Origin: Tectiglobus sp965215755
GTDB lineage: Bacteria; Pseudomonadota; Alphaproteobacteria; Rhizobiales; Hyphomicrobiaceae
Direction: 5' to 3'
Length of the DNA stretch: 64,000 nt
Assembly: GCA_965215755.1 (NCBI GenBank)
Contig: OZ244119.1
Span: 5,270,001-5,334,000 of the forward strand
Numbering within the stretch: position 1 is the stretch's first letter; every line of letters begins with the position of its first letter. Positions 44,299 through 53,120 of this stretch are shown here, piece after piece. Made by a program: the position numbers and the translations under genes. The notes under the pieces were generated by a model. It made no database searches. It was not told the DNA's origin and saw only the letters and a list, made by a program, of their open reading frames with translations.

Positions 44299-45939
44299 AT
44301 GAGCGATACGCAAGACATAACTGCTACCTATGATGCCGTCATCGTGGGAGCCGGCTTCAGCGGCATGTACATGATGGTCCGCTTGCGCAAACTTGGCCTA
44401 TCAGCGCGCATTCTCGATACGGCCACCGACGTCGGCGGCACATGGTATTGGAACCGGTATCCAGGCGCGCGCTGTGACGTTGAGAGTATGCAATACTCGT
44501 ACTCGTTTTCTCCAGAGTTGCAGCAGGAGTGGCGCTGGAGCGAAAAGTTCTCTGCCCAACCCGAGATCCTGGATTATGCGCGACATGTGGCCGATCGCTT
44601 TGATCTGCGCCGCGACATGCAGTTCGAGACGACTGTCACATCTGCTGTTTTTGACGAGAAGACGAATAGATGGCTGGTCACGACCGACAAGGGTGACCGG
44701 ATTTCAGCGCGGTACTGCATCATGGGCACCGGCTGTCTTTCGACGGCACGTACACCCGACTTCAATGGCCTCGAAGATTATAGAGGCGAGACTTATCACA
44801 CAGGATACTGGCCGCACGAGCCGGTTGACTTTACCGGCAAGCGTGTCGGTGTCATTGGTACTGGCTCATCGGCCATTCAGGCAATTCCGGTGATTGCGGA
44901 ACAAGCCGCCCATGTCACTGTCTTCCAGCGCACGCCGAACTACTCGATCCCTTCGCGCAATGGGCCCATGACAGACGCCTATGAGCGCTCATGGAAGGAT
45001 GACTACGACACTCATCGCTCCAACGCACGCAAAACCAAGAATGGTATACTTGCCAACCTGAACCCCGTCTCGGCGATGGAGGTTGCGCCGGATCAGCGAC
45101 AGGCTGTTTATGAGGAGAGATGGACCGACGGCGGTACGCGTTTCATGGCTGCGTTCAATGATCTCGCCGTCAATCAAGAGTCCAATGATACTGCCGCTGA
45201 GTTTGTGCGCGACAAGATCCGCGAGATCGTCAAGGATCCTACCACTGCCGAACTCCTTGCAGCAAAAGATTATCCGATCGGGACGAAACGGATTTGCGTC
45301 GATACGCGGTACTTCGAAACCTATAATCTCGACCATGTTGATTTGATCGATATCCGGCACCAGCCGATCGACAGGATTACAGAAACAGGCGTCCAACACG
45401 ATGGAACGGATTACGAATTCGACGCCATCGTTTTCGCAACAGGGTTTGATGCGATGACTGGTACGCTCGATCGTATCGATATTCGTGGACGCGGTGATGT
45501 TGCCTTGAAGGCCCAGTGGGAAGAAGGGCCTAAGACCTATCTCGGTATGATGTCAGCCGGCTTTCCCAACCTTTTCATGGTCACCGGTCCGCAGAGCCCA
45601 TCCGTGCTATCCAATATGATTGTCTCAATCGAGCAGCATGTCGACTGGATGAGCAACTGCATTGCGCATATGGAAAAGACCAATCGGGCGACGATTGAAC
45701 CAACGCCCGACGCTCAGGAAGAATGGGTGACCCATTCCAATGAGACGGCCTACCAGACGCTCTATCCAAAGGCGGCATCTTGGTACATGGGGGCCAACAT
45801 TCCTGGCAAGCCGCGAGTATTTCTACCGTACATCGGAGGTGTCGGAGCTTATCGCGACAAGTGCAACGCCATCGCTGAGGAAGGCTACACAGGTTTTGTT
45901 TTTGATGCAGGTACAGGGACTTCTGTGGCAGCCGAATAG
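44299..45939 (+). CDS. Flavin-containing Baeyer-Villiger-type monooxygenase
   Basis: A 546-residue FAD/NADPH monooxygenase. The FAD loop is VGAGFSGMY (17-23), followed by GGTWYWNRYPGARCD; the BVMO fingerprint is YRGETYHTGYWP (161-172), with Tyr at its first position; the NADP loop is VIGTGSSAIQ. The C-terminal GPQSPSVLSNMIVSIEQHVDW is typical of class B cyclohexanone/acetone-type monooxygenases. These enzymes insert an oxygen next to a ketone or oxidise heteroatoms including sulfur. The ATG at 44299 follows the coding end of the dioxygenase; upstream frame codons overlap that gene. The ATC-hydrolase-like gene begins 45 bases later. Confidence 0.93.
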   Translation: MSDTQDITATYDAVIVGAGFSGMYMMVRLRKLGLSARILDTATDVGGTWYWNRYPGARCDVESMQYSYSFSPELQQEWRWSEKFSAQPEILDYARHVADRFDLRRDMQFETTVTSAVFDEKTNRWLVTTDKGDRISARYCIMGTGCLSTARTPDFNGLEDYRGETYHTGYWPHEPVDFTGKRVGVIGTGSSAIQAIPVIAEQAAHVTVFQRTPNYSIPSRNGPMTDAYERSWKDDYDTHRSNARKTKNGILANLNPVSAMEVAPDQRQAVYEERWTDGGTRFMAAFNDLAVNQESNDTAAEFVRDKIREIVKDPTTAELLAAKDYPIGTKRICVDTRYFETYNLDHVDLIDIRHQPIDRITETGVQHDGTDYEFDAIVFATGFDAMTGTLDRIDIRGRGDVALKAQWEEGPKTYLGMMSAGFPNLFMVTGPQSPSVLSNMIVSIEQHVDWMSNCIAHMEKTNRATIEPTPDAQEEWVTHSNETAYQTLYPKAASWYMGANIPGKPRVFLPYIGGVGAYRDKCNAIAEEGYTGFVFDAGTGTSVAAE

Positions 45940-45984
45940 ATGCGCGCTGCACGCGCGCACCACACTCAACCCGGGAGGCCTGCT

Positions 45985-46449
45985 ATGTCCGAAAAGACCA
46001 AGACCAATCCAATCCTTGAAGCAACCAAGATCCAGGCTCGTGCCGTCATTCCCATTGTAAAGGAATTGGAAGTAGAGATCGGTAAAGACCGCGCACATGC
46101 TATTGTTGGCGCTGCCATCGCCAAGAATTACGTCAAGTGGCGTGACAAACGCGGCTTTGATGTGGACACGCACCCCGGCGATGACGCCAGCAATGGTCCC
46201 GACTTTCCGATTGAGCAGGAAGTTGTCGAAAACACTGAAGACAATTACGCTCACAATGTCACTGGTTGCGCGTTTGCCGAGTATTTCCGTTCTATCGGCG
46301 AGCCAGAGACCGGCGCACTGATGACGTGCGGTGTCGACTTCGCAGCCGAAGCCCACATGCGTCCAGGCTGGGAGTTCTCAAGAACGCAGACATTGATGCA
46401 GGGTGCACCGCATTGCGACTTTCGATGGAAGCGCAAGTCAGTCGATTAG
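45985..46449 (+). CDS. L-2-amino-thiazoline-4-carboxylate hydrolase-like protein, paralogue 1
   Basis: A 154-residue protein of the ATC-hydrolase family. It shares the C-terminal signature RTQTLMQGAPHCDFRW with the paralogue at 50234 (RTQTIMGGASHCDFHY). The N-terminal half is helical and polar. The characterised member opens the thiazoline ring of ATC to N-carbamoyl-cysteine in Pseudomonas, but the family is broad and often linked to oxidoreductases. Strong GGGAGG ribosome site precedes the ATG at 45985. It follows the BVMO, so substrates may be oxidised heterocycles; this is inference. Confidence 0.8.
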   Translation: MSEKTKTNPILEATKIQARAVIPIVKELEVEIGKDRAHAIVGAAIAKNYVKWRDKRGFDVDTHPGDDASNGPDFPIEQEVVENTEDNYAHNVTGCAFAEYFRSIGEPETGALMTCGVDFAAEAHMRPGWEFSRTQTLMQGAPHCDFRWKRKSVD

Positions 46450-46489
46450 TCTAACAGCCCGCGTCGCACATCACTCTCTATTTGCCCGA

Positions 46490-47005
46490 TCAAACAAGCC
46501 CGCGACAGTCTTGCTGCAGTGCCTGCGCGTTGGCTTCGAAGTCTTCCAGCCAAGTCATCAACGTCGCCTGTGACATGAATTTGCCCGCTTCGATATCCTT
46601 GGTAATTGCGCGATTAAAATAGGTGATGCGCTGTTCCATGCTCTTGGTCGGCGCTACGATTTGCAAAGCAGCCGATGCCACGCGCCAGTTTTCAACGCGT
46701 GGCCCATGCCGCGCCTTGAATGCTGCGTTGCCCGAGGGCAGATTATAGTAGAAGCGATTGAGAGAATAACGCCCGTTCGGCTGGCCCTTGGCGACAATCG
46801 CGCGCCCATCAGCGCGCGCCTTGTCAAGCAGCGGCTCGATCGCAGCCATGACCTTTGAGCAGGCATCGATGCGTTGTGCAAAGACGATCGCACGCGAAAC
46901 TTCACCCCGCGTTTCCCACGAGACATATGCTTGAACAGCCGATGCCACGCCTGCCAGTCCGGCAAATACAATCGCGACAAGTTCCGTTACGGTCAGGTTC
47001 TTCAT
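46490..47005 (-). CDS. Single-TM protein of unknown function
   Basis: A 171-residue protein with one N-terminal hydrophobic segment (about 7-28) and a helical C-terminal part that contains cysteines at DACSKVM and QQDCRGL. No family is recognised. The ATG at 47005 follows AGAGAGGGACGAGA, which decides the start; an open frame extends upstream to 47188 without one. It converges with the ATC-hydrolase-like gene across 40 bases. Confidence 0.65.
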   Translation of the reverse strand: MKNLTVTELVAIVFAGLAGVASAVQAYVSWETRGEVSRAIVFAQRIDACSKVMAAIEPLLDKARADGRAIVAKGQPNGRYSLNRFYYNLPSGNAAFKARHGPRVENWRVASAALQIVAPTKSMEQRITYFNRAITKDIEAGKFMSQATLMTWLEDFEANAQALQQDCRGLV

Positions 47006-47274
47006 TCTCGTCCCTCTCTGAATGCAGCCGAAAAGTACTTTGCTGACCATTTGTCGACTTGCGACGTCATTTGGTTCAACCACGCAATAGCTGCATCGAC
47101 GCAATTTGAGAGAGACGAGGAAGACGCCTTGATTGCAGATCAAGTGGAGTGAATGGCAAAGCTGACTGGCATTGCTTTCGCAACCCATTCACTCCAGCGC
47201 TGGATGGACGACGTCGTGAAACACTTACTTTCAAGATCAATCGGCGGTTTTGCCGAGCAAGATCGATGCCCCAG

Positions 47275-47673
47275 TCAGTCCATACCGTTCTCGTTGATGT
47301 CCTTGAAAACCTTGCTGGCCGTCAACATAGCCTCGCGCACAAGCGGTGCACCGACATATCCCGTCAGGTGGAGGAGGGCCTCAGACAATTCCTCTTCTGA
47401 CCATCCCTGCCTGCGCGCCATTCGCAAATGTAGGGCAAGTTCCGGTTCGCGGCCGGTTGCGGCATCTGAGACAACGCAAACAAGCGTCCTCGTCTTGAGA
47501 TCCAGACCAGGTCGCGTCCAAAGCGAACCAAAGACGCTCTCCGCCGCAACATCGCGGAACTTCTGCATGATGGGATCTTGGTAGGTGTTTTGGTTCATAC
47601 GCTCGACGAACTTCTCACCCAACAGCTCCGCCCTGAGGGCCATACCTTTCTGATGACGTTCGTTGTCCGACAT
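47275..47673 (-). CDS. Carboxymuconolactone decarboxylase-family protein
   Basis: A 132-residue protein. The core LDLKTRTLVCVVSDAATGREPELALHLRMARRQG is the classical gamma-carboxymuconolactone-decarboxylase pattern, with no CxxC peroxidase motif; HLTGYVGAP closes it. The true enzyme decarboxylates 4-carboxymuconolactone in the beta-ketoadipate pathway, but many homologues have other roles. No other protocatechuate genes are in the window. It is a stand-alone gene. Confidence 0.88.
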   Translation of the reverse strand: MSDNERHQKGMALRAELLGEKFVERMNQNTYQDPIMQKFRDVAAESVFGSLWTRPGLDLKTRTLVCVVSDAATGREPELALHLRMARRQGWSEEELSEALLHLTGYVGAPLVREAMLTASKVFKDINENGMD

Positions 47674-47969
47674 TTATGCCTCCCTTTGTCAACCGAGCGC
47701 AGATCGTATCGCGGCTCGCAGGACTAGGCGAGGGTATTATCGTTCAGCCAGTGCCCAACGCTTTCTCTCGTGGTCCGCGGTCTCTTTGCCCACCCAGAAG
47801 ACTCGCGCGAAAGCGTTCTCCCGTCAGTTGGAGGTACGCTGCCCCCGACGCGTGAATGTTTGGTGAGCCTCCGATGGCAGTGTTTTTCGTATTCACACTG
47901 ATCTGATCGCTTCTGGCACCAGTACTGAGTATGGGACCGTTTATTATTTGATTGAAATTGAGCCAATTT

Positions 47970-48410
47970 ATGCTTGAGGAAGACGCAGAAAGCACTGAAA
48001 GCGCGATAGGTTTGGGGCGGGATCGCCAAGACATTGATCGTTATGTCGGAGGGCGGGTTCGGCTCCGGCGCAACCTGCTAGGCATTAGCCAGGAGCGGTT
48101 GGCGCAGGGGCTTGGTCTATCGTTTCAGCAGATACAGAAATACGAAAGTGGTGCCAACCGTATCGGTGCCAGCCGCCTCTATCAACTGGCGCAACTGCTT
48201 GATGTTGATGTGAATTACTTCTTCGATGATATGGATGGCGATGAGATGGACACTAGCGATCGCGTCTCGGGACGCGGTGCGATCGACAAGCTGTTGAACG
48301 ATGATCAAGGTGTCATGCTTGTTCGCGCGTTCGCCACGATCTCCGATGAACGACAGCGTGCTGCGATTATTGCATTTGCACGCAGCCTGGCTTTCGATCG
48401 CCAAGGCTGA
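47970..48410 (+). CDS. XRE-family transcriptional regulator
   Basis: A 146-residue protein with an N-terminal helix-turn-helix: VRLRRNLLGISQERLAQGLGLSFQQIQKYESGANRIGAS, the tight XRE form common in alphaproteobacteria. The C-terminal part is acidic then helical (RAFATISDERQRAAIIAFARSL), like dimerisation tails in this group. The ATG at 47970 lacks a strong ribosome site; a TTG 18 bases upstream is possible. It probably controls nearby genes, but no operator could be identified. One of only two classical regulators in the window. Confidence 0.9.
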   Translation: MLEEDAESTESAIGLGRDRQDIDRYVGGRVRLRRNLLGISQERLAQGLGLSFQQIQKYESGANRIGASRLYQLAQLLDVDVNYFFDDMDGDEMDTSDRVSGRGAIDKLLNDDQGVMLVRAFATISDERQRAAIIAFARSLAFDRQG

Positions 48411-48433
48411 CCGTTAAAAGAATGAAAACCAGA

Positions 48434-49201
48434 CTATTGGGCGGCGTAGCCGCCATCAACATTGTAGTTGCCACCAGAAGTGTACGACGCGCGGTCTGAA
48501 CAGAGCCAGCAGACCATCTCCGCGATTTCGGTCGGATTGCCCATCCGCCGGTAGGGTACCATATTCAGGATTTCTTCCCCGCGGAGGTCCATTGCAGTCT
48601 TGGTCATGTCCGTTTCAATGTAGCCCGGGCAAACCGAGTTTACGCGAATGCTTTGCTTGGCATATTCGATCGCCGCTGTCTTCGTCAGGCCTACAACACC
48701 GTGCTTGGCAGCAGTATAGGCCGATGACGTCCGAATTCCGAGCAAGCCCGCAACCGAAGCCGTGTTGACGATGGCTCCACCGCCATTCGCCTCCATATGC
48801 TTGATCTCTGCGCGCATGCAGAGCCAAACGCCTTTCAGGTTCACGGCGATCATGCGATCGAAAGAGTCTTCAGACCAATCCGCCGTATTCTGCCCAGCAG
48901 CGTCGACCTGATAGGGTGCAATGCCGGCATTGTTGAAGGCGCAATCGAGAGCACCAAAGGCTGTGACGGTGGATTGCACCATCTTATCGACATCTGCTGC
49001 AATCGTAACATCACCAGGCACCGAAATAGCCTGGCCACCGGCGGAGTTGATCTGCGCGACTGTTTCCTCAGCGCCATCGGCTGACAAATCAGAGACTGCT
49101 ACACTGGCTCCCTCTGCAGCAAACAGCAAAGCTGCCGCCTGGCCGATCCCACGGCCACCACCGGTGATCAGCGCGGTTTTCCCTTCCAGCATGCCAGCCA
49201 T
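48434..49201 (-). CDS. SDR-family oxidoreductase
   Basis: A 255-residue classical SDR with TGGGRGIGQAAALLFAAEGAS, FNNAG, TASVAGLLG, YTAAKHGVVGL and the C-terminal ASYTSGGNYNVDGG. Asp in VSDLSAD after the second strand favours NAD. It converges with the XRE gene (23 bases apart) and is divergent from the SDR at 49442. Substrate is unknown. Confidence 0.92.
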   Translation of the reverse strand: MAGMLEGKTALITGGGRGIGQAAALLFAAEGASVAVSDLSADGAEETVAQINSAGGQAISVPGDVTIAADVDKMVQSTVTAFGALDCAFNNAGIAPYQVDAAGQNTADWSEDSFDRMIAVNLKGVWLCMRAEIKHMEANGGGAIVNTASVAGLLGIRTSSAYTAAKHGVVGLTKTAAIEYAKQSIRVNSVCPGYIETDMTKTAMDLRGEEILNMVPYRRMGNPTEIAEMVCWLCSDRASYTSGGNYNVDGGYAAQ

Positions 49202-49441
49202 ATCCGCCTCCGGTTCACTTCAATCCTGAAACTGAAACTCTATGAGGTCTTGATCATTGGCGACAGCACAATCCACCAAGTATCCGAACTCGGATCAGGG
49301 AGAGAGTTGCTGTTGCAGGGGCTGATGTGGTCCACTCGTTCCGAGCGTCGCGCATCTGACGCTCGATCCCTTTTGGCGAGCTCGTGGTCAAATGCCAGAA
49401 GCCAAAGCCCCGGTCATCTACGTCTTCGGAGAGAACAAGCA

Positions 49442-50203
49442 ATGCGATTTCAGGATCAAGGTGTCCTCATAACGGGCGCAGGTAGTGGAATTGGTCGGGA
49501 AACGGCCATCGAGTTTGCGAAGGAAGGTGCCGTCGTCGCGTGTACAGATATCGACAGCGATACAGCAGAACGCACCGTCGAAGAGATCGAGAAGAGTGGC
49601 GGTCGCGCCCACGCGTTTACCCTGGACACGACAGACCCTGAAGCCGTGACGTCTATCTTTGCAAGCGCAGCAGGCAGGCTCGGTCGCTTGGATATTCTCA
49701 TCAACAGCGCAGGCGTGCGCGAGATCCAACCCGTCGTCGACCTACCTTATGAAGAATGGTGCCGCGTCATTGATGTGAATATCACAGGCGTCTTCCTCTG
49801 CTCGCAGGCCTTCGTGCGCCAATTGACTAAAGAGGGCAAACCGGGAGCCATTGTTAATCTTGCTTCCACACTGGGCTTAACGGCGGCACCCAATCGACCA
49901 GCCTATACGGCTTCAAAGCACGCTGTTGTTGGATTGACCAAGGAAATGGGCCTCGAATTCGGTGAAAGCGGAATTCGGGTCAATGCCGTCGGACCAGGCG
50001 TGACGCGCACCACGTTGACGGAGCGCTACTTCCAGGACCCTGACATGGCTGATACGATCAAGTCGATCCATGCCATGAACCGCTGGGGGGAAGCCCGTGA
50101 GATTGCGCGCGTCATTCTCTTCCTCGCTTCGGAGGATGCCAGCTTCATGACCGGTGTCACGGTGCCGATTGATGGCGGCTGGCTTGCCGGCAAAAAAATG
50201 TAA
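49442..50203 (+). CDS. SDR-family oxidoreductase
   Basis: A 253-residue classical SDR with TGAGSGIGRETAIEFAKEGA, an NSAG in place of NNAG, LASTLGLTA with the catalytic Ser, YTASKHAVVGL and TGVTVPIDGG. GGAGAG precedes the ATG at 49442; upstream in-frame codons lack similarity. The ATC-hydrolase-like paralogue begins 30 bases after the stop, so they form an operon. Confidence 0.92.
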   Translation: MRFQDQGVLITGAGSGIGRETAIEFAKEGAVVACTDIDSDTAERTVEEIEKSGGRAHAFTLDTTDPEAVTSIFASAAGRLGRLDILINSAGVREIQPVVDLPYEEWCRVIDVNITGVFLCSQAFVRQLTKEGKPGAIVNLASTLGLTAAPNRPAYTASKHAVVGLTKEMGLEFGESGIRVNAVGPGVTRTTLTERYFQDPDMADTIKSIHAMNRWGEAREIARVILFLASEDASFMTGVTVPIDGGWLAGKKM

Positions 50204-50233
50204 CTGCAAATCTGACTCTGGAGTTGACCCGAT

Positions 50234-50725
50234 ATGTCTGACGCTGACGCCAAACTACTCCCAATGCTTGAGCGCCGCCGCATTGAGGCGCAGATCCTCA
50301 AGCATGTCTATGACACGCTGAACGACAGCCATGGCAAAGACGTTGCAGAGAAGACCGTTGCCGATGCCGTGAAGGCGTCCTCGATTGAACAAGCAGAAGG
50401 TATGGCAGCGGACGTTGGCGGCAATACTTCAATGCAGACCTTCGTGGACCGGCAGTCTCAATGGACAGCTGGCGGCGCCCTGGAAATCAAAGTCCACGAA
50501 CAAACTGATGACACGTACAAGTTCGATGTCGTGCGCTGCCGCTATTCCGACATGTACAGAGAGATGGGTCTCGGAGATATCGGCCATCTTCTGTCATGCC
50601 AGCGGGATGGGACCTTCTGCGAAGGCTATGACCAACGCCTCAAGCTGACTAGGACCCAAACGATCATGGGTGGGGCGTCACACTGCGACTTCCACTATGA
50701 ATACGAAAAAGACGGCAAAGACTAA
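50234..50725 (+). CDS. L-2-amino-thiazoline-4-carboxylate hydrolase-like protein, paralogue 2
   Basis: A 163-residue member of the same family as the protein at 45985, sharing the RTQTIMGGASHCDFHY signature and the middle segment FDVVRCRYSDMYREMGLGDIG. It is cotranscribed with the SDR upstream. Finding two paralogues, each behind an oxidoreductase gene, suggests that the family works on products of those oxidoreductases. The reaction is unproven. Confidence 0.8.
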   Translation: MSDADAKLLPMLERRRIEAQILKHVYDTLNDSHGKDVAEKTVADAVKASSIEQAEGMAADVGGNTSMQTFVDRQSQWTAGGALEIKVHEQTDDTYKFDVVRCRYSDMYREMGLGDIGHLLSCQRDGTFCEGYDQRLKLTRTQTIMGGASHCDFHYEYEKDGKD

Positions 50726-50964
50726 CTAGCCTCTTTCGCCCTTCCAACCTGATATTGTGAGTATGTCCCGAGCAGGCGCGCGTGTGCCTGTTCGACGCCT
50801 GTCTCCGTCGGTCTTTGGCTGAGCCACAGCTGACTTTTCGCGTCACACGAAAACGGTGACCTTGTTACCGAGGTGACAGCGGGGAGAAAAAAGGGAACTT
50901 AGATTGAACCTTGTCAGCGGAAGGAACGACCTACTCTTCGCAGGGCTAAAGAAAGGAGACGAAC

Positions 50965-51036
50965 GTGCTGAACCACTTGATCAACGTCAAGTTGACCTCA
51001 TTCACAAACCAGCATCGTTTCGAGCCAGAAGGATGA
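50965..51036 (+). CDS. Possible 23-residue micro-ORF
   Basis: A GTG start lies six bases after AAAGGAG and is followed by 22 further sense codons and a TGA. The peptide starts MLNHLINVKLTSF. Nothing else supports translation, and it could be chance. Confidence 0.25.
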   Translation: MLNHLINVKLTSFTNQHRFEPEG

Positions 51037-51197
51037 TCTCATCGTAACTTCAACTGCAGTCCGGCAAGTGCAACACCGCGTTATCCTCCCCTCCCCCACG
51101 GTCGAGCACTGACGGTCTTACTAAGCCAAACCGTTTCCCCCGTGACGTGTTTGGCCAAACCCCTGGCAAACAGCCCGGGGCCTTCTCCCGACCCAAC

Positions 51198-51227
51198 GCC
51201 GCTGGTTGCCCCCCGTCAACCAGCGGC
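51198..51227. repeat. Perfect 11-bp inverted repeat between convergent genes
   Basis: GCCGCTGGTTG (51198-51208) is inverse to CAACCAGCGGC (51217-51227) around an 8-base loop. There is no T run of note on either side. It may act as a bidirectional terminator for the genes ending at 50725 and 51269. Confidence 0.55.
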
Positions 51228-51268
51228 ATTTGTATGGATCGTCGGAATTCGGGGGATTGATCTTTCGC

Positions 51269-52042
51269 CTACATCCCGATCACCATGCCACCATTGATCG
51301 ATAGATACTGGCCGGTGATATAGCTGGCAGCTGGTGAAAGCAGGAAACAGACCGGTGGGGAGACTTCGACTGGATCAGCAAATCGTCCCATTGGCACCTG
51401 CGCAATCATCCGATCACGAAACTTCTCCGAGCGGATGACCTCGGTCATAGGCGTCTCAACAACGCCGAAGCATACCGAGTTCACACGAATTCCGTTGGCG
51501 GCCCATTCCTTCGCTGCACTCATCGTGATGCCGAGAACGCCTGATTTGGCTGCGCCGTAATTGATCTGACCGATGGTTCCACGGCGGCCTGCGTCCGATG
51601 ATACATTGACGATTGATGCCGGGCTGGTGTCGCCGTCTTCAATGCGTTCATTCATGTGACGGCCAACAGCCTGCAGGCAATAAAAAACACCAGATAGATT
51701 GACGTCGATGACCTGCTGCCAATAATCGATCGACATCTTGTTGATCATGGCCGCGCGCACAATACCTGCGTTGTTGAGCAGTCCATGGATTGCACCGTTG
51801 CTGGCCACGGCTTTTCCGACCATTTCCTGGACGAAAGCAGGATCTGCAACGGAACCGACGTATGTCTCGGTATTCTCGGCACCGATTTCGGCTGCAGCTT
51901 CTTCCAGCTTGTCTCCTTGAATGTCCACCATGATCGCCTTGGCCCCCAAGGCCACGACCTGACGCGAAACTTCAGCGCCGATGCCCTGGCTGGCCCCCGT
52001 GACGATGATATTGTGGTTGCTGAGGTCCATTGGATTGTTCAT
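51269..52042 (-). CDS. SDR-family oxidoreductase
   Basis: A 257-residue classical SDR with TGASQGIGAEVSRQVVALGA, LNNAG, NVSSDAGRRG, YGAAKSGVLG and ASYITGQYLSINGG. The acidic VDIQGDK after the second strand favours NAD. The ATG at 52042 follows AAAGGAAC, which decides it over a start at 52078. No same-strand neighbour within 230 bases. Confidence 0.92.
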   Translation of the reverse strand: MNNPMDLSNHNIIVTGASQGIGAEVSRQVVALGAKAIMVDIQGDKLEEAAAEIGAENTETYVGSVADPAFVQEMVGKAVASNGAIHGLLNNAGIVRAAMINKMSIDYWQQVIDVNLSGVFYCLQAVGRHMNERIEDGDTSPASIVNVSSDAGRRGTIGQINYGAAKSGVLGITMSAAKEWAANGIRVNSVCFGVVETPMTEVIRSEKFRDRMIAQVPMGRFADPVEVSPPVCFLLSPAASYITGQYLSINGGMVIGM

Positions 52043-52275
52043 TGCGGCGTTCCTTTGTTGTTTTAGCCCGAGCAGCAAGTCTCAGAACGCAGGAAGTCTA
52101 ACCCGATTGCACCGCAAGTGAGAACAGGGACACAGAATAGATGAAGCTACAGCTATATCGACGCAGTTTTTTGTACCAGAGGACCGCCTGGACTTAGACG
52201 CAACGGTGCTGCTCTGTCTTTATGACGGAAGTCAAAGCCAGCGGGATGCAACCATCCCCTGCCGGCGGTTCAAGA

Positions 52276-52875
52276 TCAACTCACGCACTGGCGCAGCAAG
52301 TCTCCTATCTCGCGTGCTGCCCGTGTGCTTGATGAATTGTCTGGCCCGTTCCGACCAGGATTTCCCAGATACTGATTGAGCCCGTCTAGGTTGGTTTGAG
52401 CCATTCTCGTTTCGGCATGATCTGAGCCGTGGGACGCCAGATATAGGCGCAAAGCATCGGAGTATAGAGCTTGCGCCTCACCAATCTTGCAGTTCTGGAG
52501 GCTGATCCGCGCGAGGTTGTTCTTCAATTCGGCCAGTTGGCCGGAATGATCACCATCGAGTTTCTCGACAATTCTGATCGCCGTGTGAAAGTTCTTTTCG
52601 GCCTCCGACAACTCATTGTTCAGGCCCTGGAAGAGTGCCCAGTTGTTGAGGGCTTGTGCATACTTGAGATGCTCACTCCCGAAACGGCTCCGGGTTCCGA
52701 GTGCCACCTTCTTCGAGATGGCCTGGGCAGCAGCAATCCTACCGGCCTGGTATTCATAGATTGTCTTTTGCGTGAGGACTTGCAGCTCTTCGAGCCTTGG
52801 CGCTTGCTTGTCAGCGTTCGCAGGGAGAATTGATAGCAGAAGAAAAAGAAGGCCAAACCACTTGCAGTTCGACAT
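52276..52875 (-). CDS. Exported TPR-like protein
   Basis: A 199-residue protein with a short signal peptide (LLFLLLSILPANA). The mature part has helix-pair repeats, including HLKYAQALNNWALFQGL, EAEKNFHTAIRIVEKL and IGEAQALYSDALRLYLASHG, which match tetratricopeptide spacing. It is likely periplasmic and a binding or scaffold protein. A start seven codons upstream (52896) is possible. Single gene, divergent from the MFS transporter. Confidence 0.8.
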   Translation of the reverse strand: MSNCKWFGLLFLLLSILPANADKQAPRLEELQVLTQKTIYEYQAGRIAAAQAISKKVALGTRSRFGSEHLKYAQALNNWALFQGLNNELSEAEKNFHTAIRIVEKLDGDHSGQLAELKNNLARISLQNCKIGEAQALYSDALRLYLASHGSDHAETRMAQTNLDGLNQYLGNPGRNGPDNSSSTRAAREIGDLLRQCVS

Positions 52876-53120
52876 GCCACCGCAAATACAACGCATTCAC
52901 TCGGCTCCACGCAATAACAGAACTCAAGACGCTACAACTCAGTCGTAATGAGGCATTGGTTAACAACTGATTAAGGCAATCTGCAGTCGCCAATCGCAGT
53001 CGGCTGAACCGCACACTCGCTCGCGTTCTCCCTGACGGTCGAGGCCATCCTCGCAACTGCATTTCGTTCGTGATTGCATCACCTGTGGACTTTGGCGGAG
53101 TTCCCGATGAAGTTGACCGA

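Larger units (their letters stand above)
50726..51268. other. Intergenic region with a possible micro-ORF and an inverted repeat
   Basis: These 543 bases lie between two convergent genes. Apart from a 23-codon frame with a good ribosome site (50965) and an 11-bp inverted repeat (51198-51227), I see no gene. A palindrome GTTTGGCCAAAC occurs at 51149-51160. Confidence 0.5.
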
